Positions 1-9,711 of a stretch of DNA of 64,000 nucleotides are shown here, piece after piece. The stretch covers positions 1,364,001-1,428,000 of the forward strand of contig OY764222.1 of assembly GCA_963668325.1 (NCBI GenBank), written 5' to 3'. Numbering within the stretch: the stretch's first letter is position 1; the number at the start of each line of letters is the position of its first letter. Under the pieces are notes generated by a model that made no database searches, was not told the DNA's origin, and saw only the letters and a list, made by a program, of their open reading frames with translations. This DNA comes from MPNP01 sp963668325 (GTDB lineage: Bacteria; Pseudomonadota; Alphaproteobacteria; Rhodobacterales; Rhodobacteraceae). Position numbers and translations under genes: made by a program.

Positions 1-861
1 TAGATATCTCGCTGCATAGGTTGCTGAACGGTCAACTTTTGTCGGATCCTTGCCAGAAAAAGCTCCGCCGCCATGTGGGGCAGCACCACCATAGGTATCG
101 ACTATGATTTTTCGACCAGTTAATCCGCAATCCGCTGCAGGTCCTCCTTTGACAAAAACTCCAGTCGGGTTGATAAGCCATTCTTCATCGGGTAAGTTGG
201 CAACCCATTCTGTAGGAAGTAATTCAGAAGCTATGGGTTTAACAATGTCCTTTACGTCTTGGGAATCCAATCCCTCAATATGTTGTGAGGAAATTACGAT
301 TCTTTCCAACCCTATCGGTTTGCCGTCCTCAAAACGAAGAGTAACTTGTGATTTGGCGTCAGGTCCGAGCTTTTTCCCTTCCTCCTGATTTATTTTCCGG
401 AAGTCTTCAATACCCTGCAAAATCCTGTGGGCATAATAAAGTGGAGCTGGCATATATTCCGGGGCCTCGTTGACAGCATACCCAAACATTAAACCTTGGT
501 CGCCAGCTCCTTCGTCCTTACCTTCCGTGGCATCAACACCCATGGCAATATCTGCGGACTGACCATGCATGAAATTTTGAAACCCAAAGGTATCCCAATG
601 AAAATCTTCCTGCTCATAGCCAATGTCTCTAACACAATTACGGGTAATCTCCTCAAGAGATTTCCAAACATGCTCGGGGCCCCTGTACTCACCAGCAACA
701 ATTACAGTATTCTTGGAAACCAAAGTCTCACACCCTAGACGGGCTTCCGGTTCTTCTTTCAAAAAGGTATCAAGAATGGCATCAGAGACTTGGTCACAGA
801 CTTTATCGGGATGGCCTCGTGATACTGATTCAGATGTGAATATCCCTTTATTTATCGACAT
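1..861 (-). CDS. metK: S-adenosylmethionine synthetase, 3' part cut by window edge
   Basis: Makes S-adenosylmethionine from methionine and ATP in the cytoplasm. The 287 visible codons start with MSINKGIFTSESVSRGHPDK, the family's N-terminal signature, and continue through GAGDQGLMFGYA (ATP loop) and GGGAFSGKDPTKVDRS near the edge. About 100 C-terminal residues lie outside the window. The ATG at 859-861 has AGGAG a few bases upstream. It is the last gene of the phoH-ybeY-corC-lnt-metK block; many alphaproteobacteria have a small HTH gene between lnt and metK, which is absent here. I looked for a SAM riboswitch in the 73-base leader and saw none. Confidence 0.97.
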   Translation of the reverse strand, partial: MSINKGIFTSESVSRGHPDKVCDQVSDAILDTFLKEEPEARLGCETLVSKNTVIVAGEYRGPEHVWKSLEEITRNCVRDIGYEQEDFHWDTFGFQNFMHGQSADIAMGVDATEGKDEGAGDQGLMFGYAVNEAPEYMPAPLYYAHRILQGIEDFRKINQEEGKKLGPDAKSQVTLRFEDGKPIGLERIVISSQHIEGLDSQDVKDIVKPIASELLPTEWVANLPDEEWLINPTGVFVKGGPAADCGLTGRKIIVDTYGGAAPHGGGAFSGKDPTKVDRSATYAARYL

Positions 862-934
862 AAAAACTCCTGGAGCTTCAAATGATCCTAAATTACCTAA
901 ACCGTAAACTGATTTACAGAAAATATTGTTTCTT

Positions 935-2413
935 TCAAAGAGTATTGGTAATTATTTTTGACCTGATTAACAAGGATACCCCCAACAAAAATAAGCAAAT
1001 TATCAAGGGCCAGTCTCCTACCTTGGCATAAATGGTGGGAGGATGTGATTGCGGAATTTGTGAATCCAATACCCCTTCAGTTCCGACATCAAGTATTTGG
1101 ACAGGTCGACCAAACCCATCCACTATGGCTGAAATACCATTATTTGAAACTCTAACCAGAGGTAATCCGAGTTCAGTAGATCGAGTTTTCGCTATTACAA
1201 AATGCTGTTTGGGACCCCAGGAGTTTCCAATCCAGGCATCATTCGTAATTTGAAGTAAGGTGTCTGGTCTTTCCTTGGTTCTTACTTCATGCGGAAATAT
1301 AGCCTCATAGCAAATCAACGCCCGGGTCTTGCCTAAAACTGGCAGGGTAATAAAACGAGAACCGGTTCCCTCAGAAAAATCCCAGATTTCATTATTTGCC
1401 AGACCAGAACCCATCAACCATTTCAGAACACCTTCAAAAGGAATAAATTCACCAAAGGGAACCAGATGCTGTTTATCATAGACCTGATTCAACTCTCCAT
1501 TCGTATTCAGAACCATCAGGCTGTTGAACATCCTGTTTTCGGCAAAACGCCTGTATCCCGAAATTAAGGGAACATTGTTAATCTTGGAGGATAAAAAAGC
1601 CATATCCTCCTCATCAATGAAAACTGTTACTGCTGTTTCAGGCCAAATTACTAGATTGGGTTCATTTTCATGGGGGGTATTGCTAAGGTCAATAAGAAGA
1701 TCAAAAAATTCACCTTGTAGAATTGGATCCCATTTATCTCTTTGAGGTATGTTGGGTTGTATGATTCTGATCGTTTCACCAGAAGTAAATTCAGTCTCAA
1801 CGGGTAAACGTTGCCATCCCCAGAACCAGATTATGGCAAAAATACCAATCGAAATGCCAACCCCATGTCCAAAGCGTTTCCAGATGAAAGGTATGATGGC
1901 CAGAAATATAATTAAGGCCGTGAGGCCATTTGCTCCAATAAGTGAAGTCACTTGCATGACAGGAGTCCCATCAAGAGTATAGGCAAGCAAACCCCAAGGG
2001 AATCCAGTGAACAGATGTTCTCGTAACAGTTCAAAAGCTACCCAGCCAATCCCCAGAATGAGAAACCTATCTTTTGAATTATGCTTCCACAGGTTGGGGA
2101 TACCAAAAGATATTCCCCAAAATAGGGACAGTCCAAGAACTGTCAGAATCAGGGCGAATGGAGCCATCCATCCTGTATCACTCGGTTCTACCAGGAATGG
2201 AAAAATCAACCAGGAAAGAGTAACGAGGAAATATCCTGCTCCAAAGAGATATCCAACCATAAATGAAGAAAAGAAACGAGTTTCCCTGGAGAACAAATAA
2301 ACAGCAATACCTACTGCTATAAGGGTAAAGATCGGCCAGGATACAGGTGCATTGCCCATTGATGCAAGAAGCCCGGCCAAGAAAGGATAGATTGGACGAA
2401 AGGGTAAATTCAT
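935..2413 (-). CDS. lnt: apolipoprotein N-acyltransferase
   Basis: Transfers the third acyl chain to the N-terminal cysteine of lipoproteins at the inner membrane. The 492-residue protein has about six hydrophobic helices in its first 200 residues, then a nitrilase-type domain. The catalytic triad is visible: Glu in VIWPETAV, Lys in YDKQHLVPFGEFIP and Cys in ALICYEAIFP. A final helix follows near the C-terminus (residues 465-485). Length is normal for the family. It lies between corC and metK, its usual alphaproteobacterial position. Confidence 0.97.
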   Translation of the reverse strand: MNLPFRPIYPFLAGLLASMGNAPVSWPIFTLIAVGIAVYLFSRETRFFSSFMVGYLFGAGYFLVTLSWLIFPFLVEPSDTGWMAPFALILTVLGLSLFWGISFGIPNLWKHNSKDRFLILGIGWVAFELLREHLFTGFPWGLLAYTLDGTPVMQVTSLIGANGLTALIIFLAIIPFIWKRFGHGVGISIGIFAIIWFWGWQRLPVETEFTSGETIRIIQPNIPQRDKWDPILQGEFFDLLIDLSNTPHENEPNLVIWPETAVTVFIDEEDMAFLSSKINNVPLISGYRRFAENRMFNSLMVLNTNGELNQVYDKQHLVPFGEFIPFEGVLKWLMGSGLANNEIWDFSEGTGSRFITLPVLGKTRALICYEAIFPHEVRTKERPDTLLQITNDAWIGNSWGPKQHFVIAKTRSTELGLPLVRVSNNGISAIVDGFGRPVQILDVGTEGVLDSQIPQSHPPTIYAKVGDWPLIICLFLLGVSLLIRSKIITNTL

Positions 2414-2505
2414 AACGCCCGGGTTTAGTTTAATCCCTGATAAAGGTAATAGTATTCTAAGCTGATTACAGAAAGTAATTTTTCAGTTTGGAAAATGAAA
2501 ATTCC

Positions 2506-3396
2506 TTACTGGACTCGAATCTCCAGGAGATCCATTTTCCTGTTATCTCCCTTTAGAATCTTGATGGTTAAACCCAAATCCTCGAAAGTAAAGACTTCAC
2601 CTTGGTTTGGTATTCTGTTAATTTTTGTCGAAACCCATCCTCCCAAGGTATCGACCTCCTCTTCCTGATTATTGGTCAGATCAGTGTTCAGGATTTCATC
2701 AAGGTCTTCCAAGGGTGTTTTGGCAGGACACTGATAAAGATTCTTATCAATTTCAACAATACCCAAGGCATTTTCCTCATCGGTATCGTGTTCATCTATT
2801 ATTTCCCCAAAATGGTGTTCTAACAAGTCCTCGATTGTTACCAAGCCATCCACCCCACCATATTCATCAATAACAAGAGCAATATGGCAGTGATCTTCCT
2901 GCATTTTACATCGAAGTTCGGTGATTGGCATAGACGGGGGAACAAAGAGGAGATCTCTTAAATCTTCCTCAATTTGGAATTTCTTTCTGGCCCTGCCATT
3001 GAACCCATATTTCAGAGCTATGTCCTTGAGGTGAACAAATCCCAAGGGATTATCAAGAGTTTCATGAAAAACAGGTACCCGTGTTCTTTCGCTTTCCTTG
3101 AACACCTGTACAAGTTCAGAAAGGCTGATGGTATCAGGTACTGCTATTACATCCGCCTTGGGGGCAGCAACATCTTCAACGGTCCCCTCCTTGGTTAGAG
3201 TGTCCTCAAGATTATCAAGACCGCTATTTCCAGGTAATGGAACGTCATCGTCATCTCCATTACCCTTATCCTCGCCTTGAGAACTGCCGGAAAATAGCTG
3301 AAGTATTTTCCTAAGACCATTCGTTTCGTTGCCATTGGTCTTTTTATGGCTATTTCCCCTCAGGGAATTTTGCTTATCTGCAGGCAAATGATTCAT
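2506..3396 (-). CDS. corC: CorC/HlyC-family CBS-domain protein
   Basis: A soluble protein with two CBS domains followed by a CorC_HlyC C-terminal domain, 296 residues, of the YbeX/TlyC family (linked to Mg/Co efflux or to ribosome and RNA homeostasis in other bacteria). The CBS pair covers about residues 75-200, including HIALVIDEYGGVDGLVTIEDLLE, shortened here to its core IDEYGGVDGLVT. The CorC domain follows from about 215 to the end. The first 70 residues are hydrophilic and low in complexity. It follows ybeY by 15 bases and is probably cotranscribed with it. Confidence 0.93.
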   Translation of the reverse strand: MNHLPADKQNSLRGNSHKKTNGNETNGLRKILQLFSGSSQGEDKGNGDDDDVPLPGNSGLDNLEDTLTKEGTVEDVAAPKADVIAVPDTISLSELVQVFKESERTRVPVFHETLDNPLGFVHLKDIALKYGFNGRARKKFQIEEDLRDLLFVPPSMPITELRCKMQEDHCHIALVIDEYGGVDGLVTIEDLLEHHFGEIIDEHDTDEENALGIVEIDKNLYQCPAKTPLEDLDEILNTDLTNNQEEEVDTLGGWVSTKINRIPNQGEVFTFEDLGLTIKILKGDNRKMDLLEIRVQ

Positions 3397-3411
3397 CTTG
3401 GTAATATTCTA

Positions 3412-3936
3412 TCAAATTGATATGTTTGTGGGAGGGTCTCCATAGGGATTGGCTATCCCCATGGAGGAAAGAATTCTGGTTTCCAAACCTTCCATTCGTT
3501 TCTCATCTTCTATCTGATAGTGAGTAAATCCAACCAGGTGAAGGGTGCTATGTACTAGAAGGTGACTTAGATGGCAATCAAGAGTCAAGCCATAATTTTC
3601 GGATTCCAAAACAAGTGTATCAAAAGACACAGCAATATCACCCAGAAACAGAAAGTTCTCCTTGCCATCAAGTGTATCGGGAAACAACATTTCTCCAGCT
3701 TGCCAGGACAAAACATTAGTTGGCTTGTTTTTGTTCCTAAATCTGAAATTCAATTTCTGAATTGTCTGGTCATCGGTTGCCAGCAAATGGACTTCACAAG
3801 GTTCCAGGTTGGGATCATATTCACTGAGAGTTAAATTAACAGCCCTGACAGCAATGTCCTCAATTTGGATAGCATGCCATCTAGGGTCCTCAATGACTTG
3901 GCAAACCCGGTGAATAAATTCTGAATGCTTAACCAT
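3412..3936 (-). CDS. ybeY: endoribonuclease YbeY (rRNA maturation factor)
   Basis: A zinc-dependent endoribonuclease that matures 16S rRNA 3' ends and takes part in ribosome quality control. The 174-residue protein carries the zinc motif HSTLHLVGFTH (three histidines) near residues 130-140, preceded by the conserved LNFRFRNKNKPTNVLSW region. The start overlaps the 3' end of phoH by 8 bases, so translation is probably coupled. Family identity is secure from the motif and the conserved neighbours. Confidence 0.97.
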   Translation of the reverse strand: MVKHSEFIHRVCQVIEDPRWHAIQIEDIAVRAVNLTLSEYDPNLEPCEVHLLATDDQTIQKLNFRFRNKNKPTNVLSWQAGEMLFPDTLDGKENFLFLGDIAVSFDTLVLESENYGLTLDCHLSHLLVHSTLHLVGFTHYQIEDEKRMEGLETRILSSMGIANPYGDPPTNISI

Positions 3937-4906
3937 TATATGCTTTGATGATTTCAGATACGATTCTATTTCGCATGACGTCCTTGGCTGTCAGTTCTGA
4001 AAAGGCGATGCCATTTATATCTTTTAGGACGCTCTGGGCTTCGACTAATCCTGATTTTTGACCTCGGGGAAGGTCAATTTGGGTAATATCTCCGGTTATG
4101 GCCATTCTGGAACCCAGCCCCAATCGGGTTAGAAACATTCGCATTTGCATTTGTGAGGTATTTTGGGCTTCGTCAAGTATGATAAATGAATTTGCCAGGG
4201 TACGTCCTCGCATAAAGGCTAGTGGAGCAATTTCTATTTTTCTGGATGTAAGATGTCTTTCAATGGTGCCGCTGGGGAGGAAATCATGCAAGGCATCATA
4301 GAGGGGCTGCATATATGGATCAATCTTTTCTTTCATATCGCCGGGAAGAAAGCCCAAACGCTCACCCGCTTCTACAGCTGGCCGAGTCATGACTATTCGA
4401 TCAACTTCCTTGGTTAGTAAACTGGCTACGGCCACGGCAACCGAAAGGTAAGTTTTTCCTGTACCGGCAGGACCTATTCCAAATATGATCTTTTTTGATA
4501 ATAAATTGTTGAGGTATAAGTATTGGGCCTGTGATTTGGGTGTAATTTCCTTTTTGCGAGTTCGAATCGCCATCCCAGATTGAAAATCAGTTCCGAGCTC
4601 CTCACCTTTAGGATTTTCCATATTTTTTTTGGTCATGGCCATTTGTAAAGTCTGGTTTAACTCTACCTCGTTTATAGGCCAACCCTGACTTACTTTCTCG
4701 TACAAGCGTAGTAAGGTTCGGTTTCCAACCTCTATTTCCGGGGGATCACCCAATAGGGAAAGTGAATTTCCCTGTCTGATAATATGAATTCCTAAACTGT
4801 TTTCGATTTTGTTAAGGTTTTCATCACAAACCCCACATAAATCAATCAGTCGCTGGTTATCTGAGAACTCAATCCGCTTTTCCGATGCGGAAGGTGCTAT
4901 TGCCAA
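3929..4906 (-). CDS. phoH: PhoH-like ATPase
   Basis: A cytoplasmic PhoH-family P-loop ATPase, 325 residues, usually encoded with YbeY and thought to act in RNA metabolism. Walker A is GPAGTGKTYLS and Walker B is IILDEAQNT; the TGDITQIDLPRG motif follows. The start is a TTG at 4904-4906 with a GGAGGG-like ribosome site just upstream on the minus strand. The miaB gene that often precedes phoH is not present in the 184 bases upstream. Confidence 0.95.
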   Translation of the reverse strand: MAIAPSASEKRIEFSDNQRLIDLCGVCDENLNKIENSLGIHIIRQGNSLSLLGDPPEIEVGNRTLLRLYEKVSQGWPINEVELNQTLQMAMTKKNMENPKGEELGTDFQSGMAIRTRKKEITPKSQAQYLYLNNLLSKKIIFGIGPAGTGKTYLSVAVAVASLLTKEVDRIVMTRPAVEAGERLGFLPGDMKEKIDPYMQPLYDALHDFLPSGTIERHLTSRKIEIAPLAFMRGRTLANSFIILDEAQNTSQMQMRMFLTRLGLGSRMAITGDITQIDLPRGQKSGLVEAQSVLKDINGIAFSELTAKDVMRNRIVSEIIKAYNG

Positions 4907-5090
4907 AAAAGCCCTCCCTCTCGGGGATAAAATAGATCAAAGATCAAAACCTGATCCCTAATTTCAAACGATAAACCTTTCTTCCCACTCTATATTCAAG
5001 AATTCAAACCAATTATACAGATAACGGGTTTCACTTAGGCACTAATTAGCACCTTATTACAAAAAATTCCAGTACTTCGTTAGGAAATGC

Positions 5091-6416
5091 TTATTTTCCT
5101 TCCTTTAGTACCTTTTCCAGAATGCCAATAATTTCATCCAAATGAGTCTTTTCTGCTATCAAAGGAGGGGACATCGCAATTATATCACCTGTAACTCTTA
5201 CCAGCAGTCCCTTTTCAAAGGCATCAACAAATAGATCAAAACCTCTTTTCCCTGGTGCACCTGGAATAGGTGCCAATTCAATCGCACCGATCATACCCTC
5301 ATTCCGAATATCAATAATATTCGGGAGTCCCTTGAGAGAATGCACACAATCTTCCCAATAAGGGGTCATGCTTTTGGCGCGCTCGAATAACCCTTCTGCA
5401 CGATAAGTCTCCAGAGTGGCCAATCCAGCTGCACTTGCTACGGGATTGCCGGAATAAGTGTAGCCGTGAAACAACTCGATCAAATATTCAGGACCGGACA
5501 TGAAGGCATCATAAATTTCATCGGTCACAACAACACCACCCATTGGAATAACACCATTTGTCAGTCCCTTGGCACAGGTGATCATATCGGGGGTTACTCC
5601 ATAATGTATTGCTGCGAAAGATTCCCCCAGTCGTCCAAACCCGGTAATAACCTCATCAAAAATCAGCAATATGTCATATTTGGTACATATTTCCCGAACC
5701 CTTTCCAAATAACCCAGTGGCGGAACGAGGACACCAGTTGAACCGGCAACAGGTTCAATTATCACTGCCGCGATAGTTTCAGGACCATGCAGGGCACAAA
5801 TTCGTTCCAGATCTTCTGCCAGTTCCTTGCCGTTTTCAGGTTGACCTCTGGAAAAGGCGTTCTGCTCTGGAAGATGGGTATGCCGCATATGGTCAACACC
5901 TGTCAAAAGAGTTCCAAACACTTTCCGATTGTTGACAATTCCACCAACAGAAATACCTCCAAAGTTTACACCGTGGTAACCTCGTTCCCTTCCAATCAAC
6001 CTGGTTCTTTGCCCCTCTCCTTTGGCACGGTGGTAGGCCAGGGCAATCTTAAGTGCACTTTCAACCGCTTCGGAGCCGGAATTTGTAAAAAATACATGTT
6101 CCATTCCCTCTGGGGCTATATCCCTGACTTTAGTAGCAAGTTCAAAAACCTTCGGATGTGCTACCTGAAAGGTTGGACAATAGTCCAGTTCGACAACCTG
6201 GTTTTGAATGGCCTCGACTATTCTTGGGCTTTTGTGACCCGCATTTACACACCAAAGTCCAGCACTGGAATCAATAACCTTGGTACCATTGGCGGCTGTG
6301 TAGTACATCCCTTCAGCTTCAACCAGAAGTCGAGGATGTTTCTTGAATTGTCTGTTAGGGGTAAAGGGGATCCAAAATGAAGAAAGATCATTTGGTAGAG
6401 AAGTCTCGGTTGTCAT
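5091..6416 (-). CDS. class III omega-amino acid:pyruvate transaminase
   Basis: A PLP-dependent class III aminotransferase of 441 residues. The opening (FWIPFTPNRQFKKHPRLL, then AEGMYY) and WCVNAGH are typical of beta-alanine:pyruvate transaminases. The PLP Asp lies in LLIFDEVITGFGRLG and the Schiff-base Lys in MITCAKGLTNG. The likely reaction moves an omega-amino group (beta-alanine, taurine or similar) to pyruvate. The gene is 161 bases downstream of the thiolase homologue on the same strand and could share its transcript. Substrate choice cannot be read from sequence. Confidence 0.9.
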   Translation of the reverse strand: MTTETSLPNDLSSFWIPFTPNRQFKKHPRLLVEAEGMYYTAANGTKVIDSSAGLWCVNAGHKSPRIVEAIQNQVVELDYCPTFQVAHPKVFELATKVRDIAPEGMEHVFFTNSGSEAVESALKIALAYHRAKGEGQRTRLIGRERGYHGVNFGGISVGGIVNNRKVFGTLLTGVDHMRHTHLPEQNAFSRGQPENGKELAEDLERICALHGPETIAAVIIEPVAGSTGVLVPPLGYLERVREICTKYDILLIFDEVITGFGRLGESFAAIHYGVTPDMITCAKGLTNGVIPMGGVVVTDEIYDAFMSGPEYLIELFHGYTYSGNPVASAAGLATLETYRAEGLFERAKSMTPYWEDCVHSLKGLPNIIDIRNEGMIGAIELAPIPGAPGKRGFDLFVDAFEKGLLVRVTGDIIAMSPPLIAEKTHLDEIIGILEKVLKEGK

Positions 6417-6577
6417 ATTTCAATCCTGAAATTAGCGATACGGTAAACGAATGTGACCTAAATTAGTATCTCATAATAAATTGGTGAGTTAGCTTGCCTT
6501 TTCCATATTTAGGTTAGAAAAAAAAATCAAATTAAATCTTGGCTTATAATAAAAAAGATTGATGATCCTAATTTGAG

Positions 6578-7693
6578 TTATTCCTTTTCAAATATTACGG
6601 CTGTTCCTATTCCACCTGCCGAGGGAATTGCTGCCAGTCCAAACCCACCGTTTGACATTAGCTCATAATATAATCTTACCGCCAGGATGGTACCTGATGC
6701 TCCTATTGGATGGCCTCTGGCCAAAGAGCCCCCTCCAATATTTATCCGTTCAGGGTCCAATTCCAGATCCTTTACGCAGGCCAACACCTGGGCTGAAAAG
6801 GCTTCCATAATTTCGTAATAAATTATACTGTCCTTTGTTAATCCTTCCATCTCCAGAACTTTCCTGATGGCCGGAACTGTTGCCAACCCTGGTACCAAAG
6901 GATTGCTTCCTATGGTCAAGCCACTGGCAATTCTAATCTTTTGGCTCCCTAACTCATTTGCGATTTTTTCGGAAACAACGAGAACAAAGGCCGCACCATC
7001 AGCTGCCACAGAAGTATTGGCCGGGGTGATTGTACCACAAATCGGGGGTATTTTTTGACATGTTGCCATCGTCAGGTTTCTGGTGAATTGATCTTTTCTG
7101 GCAATTCCAGGAAAAGAGATAATTTCGTCCTTCATCCGTTCCCTACAGTCCCGGGCTTTCCTGTGACTATTGACCGCCCATTGGTCCTGACTTTCTCTGG
7201 ATAGTGAATATCTTTCTGCTAAATCATTGGCAGCTTTTACCATGTCAGGGTCTCTATCGGCCCAAGGAGTGAACGGTGCCTGGTTGATCGGATATTGTTC
7301 ATACTTCCCATCTTTCTTGAGATACATTTTCGGTCGAAGGGAATAACTTTCTACACCACCGACCAATACCACCTCGGCAGCATAGCTGGTTATCAGTGAT
7401 TTCGCTAACAAAATAGCGTCCAAACCACTGGCACATTGTCGATCAATCGTTACACCTGGGACTGTTTCTGGCAATCCTAATTGCAAACTGATGACTCTCC
7501 CCGGATTGCCTCCAGGTCCCAGCACATTACCAACAATGAGTTCATCAACTTTCGAAGGTTCAATACCAGCCTTGGTGAGACAAGCCGAAGCCACAACCTC
7601 TCCCAAAGTGTAGATATCTACATCCCTTAAATTCCCATTTCTTGGGGCTACAGGAGTTCGTGCTCCTGCTATGATAAAGGCCTCAGCTACCAT
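6578..7693 (-). CDS. thiolase-family protein with altered active-site motifs
   Basis: A 371-residue homologue of acetyl-CoA acetyltransferases, about 20 residues shorter than usual. It keeps the nucleophile region TIDRQCASGLDAI (Cys near residue 88) and the histidine motif GGSLARGHPIGASG. Two catalytic features differ. The NEAF motif reads MEAFSAQ, so the Asn is lost. The C-terminal CxG motif reads IPSAGGIGTA, so the second catalytic Cys is replaced by Pro or Ser. It may therefore not perform ordinary thiolysis or condensation. The start overlaps the acyl-CoA-synthetase-like gene by 7 bases, implying coupled translation and a shared pathway. Confidence 0.85.
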   Translation of the reverse strand: MVAEAFIIAGARTPVAPRNGNLRDVDIYTLGEVVASACLTKAGIEPSKVDELIVGNVLGPGGNPGRVISLQLGLPETVPGVTIDRQCASGLDAILLAKSLITSYAAEVVLVGGVESYSLRPKMYLKKDGKYEQYPINQAPFTPWADRDPDMVKAANDLAERYSLSRESQDQWAVNSHRKARDCRERMKDEIISFPGIARKDQFTRNLTMATCQKIPPICGTITPANTSVAADGAAFVLVVSEKIANELGSQKIRIASGLTIGSNPLVPGLATVPAIRKVLEMEGLTKDSIIYYEIMEAFSAQVLACVKDLELDPERINIGGGSLARGHPIGASGTILAVRLYYELMSNGGFGLAAIPSAGGIGTAVIFEKE

Positions 7694-9009
7694 CTTCCTT
7701 GTTCCAGCTCATTTTGGAGAGCTATTAAATCCAATTTTCCCGAAAGTAGGAGTGGTGGTTTATCACTAATCAACTTAAAAGATTTGGGAGTTAGGTTATT
7801 CCCTAATTCATTGCGGCACAAACCAGCGATTTCATTTTTATTCGGTTTGATTGAATCATAAAATAAACATGCATGAAGATGGTTTACATTGAATTTATCA
7901 GATACTGGGTAAACATAAGCCACTTCAACACCAGGTAATGATTGTAGATAGTTTTCTACCTCCTCCGGGTGTATGTTGATATCGTGGATACTTATCATGC
8001 GGTCTCTGCGGCCCTTGAGAAATAAATTCCCCTGATCATCAAGATATCCTCTTTCACCAGTTTGAAAACAATCATTTTGATTTAAGGAAATTTTGTCATC
8101 AAAAATATATCCTTCAAAAAGATATGGTGAGGTGACCTCAATATCCCCTATCTCACCATTAGGTAAGGCTTCTCCGCTGTCGTTTGAAATCCTGATTGTT
8201 ACCCCTTCATATACTTTGCCGACCGAACCTTGTGGTGTGCTTGGAGAAGTTACAGTTATAAAACTGGTTTCTGCCGTACCATAGAATTCTGCTATTTCTG
8301 CCTTAGGGAATAGCTTGGGTAATTTTTTTGTCTGGGTGGCAGACAATTTGGCTCCACCAACTATTATCAATCTTAATGTTGGTATTGGCTTTATTTGATG
8401 GATTTCATATGCACGAATTAAAAGCTGTAGTTGGATAGGTGTGGCATAAAGAATAGAGATTTCCCTATCAGAAATATTTGCAAGTTGAGATTTAGGTAAC
8501 CATTCACTAAGCAGATTCACATCGGAGCCCAAGTATAGCCCCTCCATAAGCCCATATAAACTTATCGAGTGAGTTAAATCTCCTAGAACACCATAACTAT
8601 CACTATCTGAAATTTGCCATTTTTTTCTATTGATTTTGAAACTCCGAATCCAGGTGTTTTGTAACCTTAGAATTTGTTTGGAGGAACCAGTTGTCCCACC
8701 TGTCTGAACAATGAAACTTGGTGGTGATTTGTCAACTGAATGGTGAAGGAGGAAATTATCTTCTTTAATATTTTTTCCTTGTGGGAATGTTTCGGGAGTT
8801 AGTCGTAAGCAGTAATTATTGGCGACAGCACGGAATAGATTGATGATAATAGTTTTCGAAGAATTTCTATCAAGTTTGATAGCTATAAAGGGTTTTTGGG
8901 GTAGCGTATCAGGTTCTGATTTCTTATTCAGAGCATCCTTCAGATCCTTGAAGGTTAAGGAAAAATCCCTGCCATATAAAGTTGATTTATGGTTCCAACT
9001 GAATTTCAA
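7687..9009 (-). CDS. AMP-dependent acyl-CoA synthetase-like enzyme
   Basis: A member of the ANL adenylate-forming superfamily that would activate a carboxylic acid as an acyl-AMP and then as a thioester. The 440 residues include the P-loop TGGTTGSSKQ (about 107-116), the YGTAETSF motif (about 242), a hinge around GERGYLDDQGNLFLKGRRDR, and the C-terminal catalytic Lys in LLLSGKLDL. It is shorter than the usual 500-550 residues; the N-terminal subdomain is reduced. It is translationally coupled to the divergent thiolase downstream. The substrate is unknown. An aryl or medium-chain acid, or a carrier-bound intermediate, is possible. Confidence 0.85.
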   Translation of the reverse strand: MKFSWNHKSTLYGRDFSLTFKDLKDALNKKSEPDTLPQKPFIAIKLDRNSSKTIIINLFRAVANNYCLRLTPETFPQGKNIKEDNFLLHHSVDKSPPSFIVQTGGTTGSSKQILRLQNTWIRSFKINRKKWQISDSDSYGVLGDLTHSISLYGLMEGLYLGSDVNLLSEWLPKSQLANISDREISILYATPIQLQLLIRAYEIHQIKPIPTLRLIIVGGAKLSATQTKKLPKLFPKAEIAEFYGTAETSFITVTSPSTPQGSVGKVYEGVTIRISNDSGEALPNGEIGDIEVTSPYLFEGYIFDDKISLNQNDCFQTGERGYLDDQGNLFLKGRRDRMISIHDINIHPEEVENYLQSLPGVEVAYVYPVSDKFNVNHLHACLFYDSIKPNKNEIAGLCRNELGNNLTPKSFKLISDKPPLLLSGKLDLIALQNELEQGRW

Positions 9010-9069
9010 GTGAACCTCACCAAGAAATTAGATATTAAATTTAGTTTAGGTAAAGTAGGTTTTCTTATC

Positions 9070-9711
9070 TCAAATTCCTGATTGAGAATCCTCACGAAAA
9101 GACTTTCTGGATTCATAGCCAATTATGGTTCCAACAAACGGGTCAACAACCTTTTCGATTTCAGTTTGAAATCCTAACGTCCTAAACATCGCAAAAACTC
9201 TGATCTTAGCCCCAATAAAATGCTCTGCTAGTAAGTCAGCGGAGGCTACTATTGTTGAACCCTTCGTAATCACATCATCCACAAGGGTGATTTCGTCTAA
9301 CTCAAACATATCAGCATTTAACTTTAGCGATTTTTTGTGTTCGTGAATAAGGGGACGTTCATGTCCAGGTACAGTTGAAGATTTCGGTAAAGGAGATATT
9401 CTTTCTATTATAGCTCTAGCCTCACAACCATAACCATTTGAAACAAGAACGTCGGCGATCACTTTTGCCGGCCAAAGTGCATTCTTGGCAAGTGGTGCAC
9501 TACGTGGTACAGGTACAAGTGTCACATTTGAATTTAGAAACTGTTGAAGCACTTGTGCTTTGGGGGTGTTGAAATACTTGAGTGCACTTTTACTCGTGAA
9601 TTCTTTGCCAGCTTTAATTTGTCCACAAAGTTTACGAGACTTTACTGAAGGATCACTTATCCCTCTAGGAGAGTAGTTTGCAAAGGATGCATAACTATAT
9701 TTAGAATTCAC
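9070..9711 (-). CDS. phosphoribosyltransferase-domain protein (ComF-like fold)
   Basis: A 213-residue cytoplasmic protein with a type I phosphoribosyltransferase fold. The PRPP-binding loop is ITLVDDVITKGSTI at about residues 141-154, and an upstream strand reads TLVPVPRSAPL. There is no zinc-finger N-terminus of classical ComF. The start overlaps the 3' end of the DprA-like gene by 11 bases, so the two proteins are probably made together. Such PRTase plus DprA/LOG pairs are discussed as nucleotide-centred conflict or signalling systems; that assignment is inference here. The acceptor base is unknown. Confidence 0.8.
   Translation of the reverse strand: MNSKYSYASFANYSPRGISDPSVKSRKLCGQIKAGKEFTSKSALKYFNTPKAQVLQQFLNSNVTLVPVPRSAPLAKNALWPAKVIADVLVSNGYGCEARAIIERISPLPKSSTVPGHERPLIHEHKKSLKLNADMFELDEITLVDDVITKGSTIVASADLLAEHFIGAKIRVFAMFRTLGFQTEIEKVVDPFVGTIIGYESRKSFREDSQSGI

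Noticed and set aside
862..934. Possible SAM riboswitch upstream of metK
   Set aside because: The leader is 73 bases and shows no SAM-I, SAM-II or SAM-alpha style core that I can recognise.
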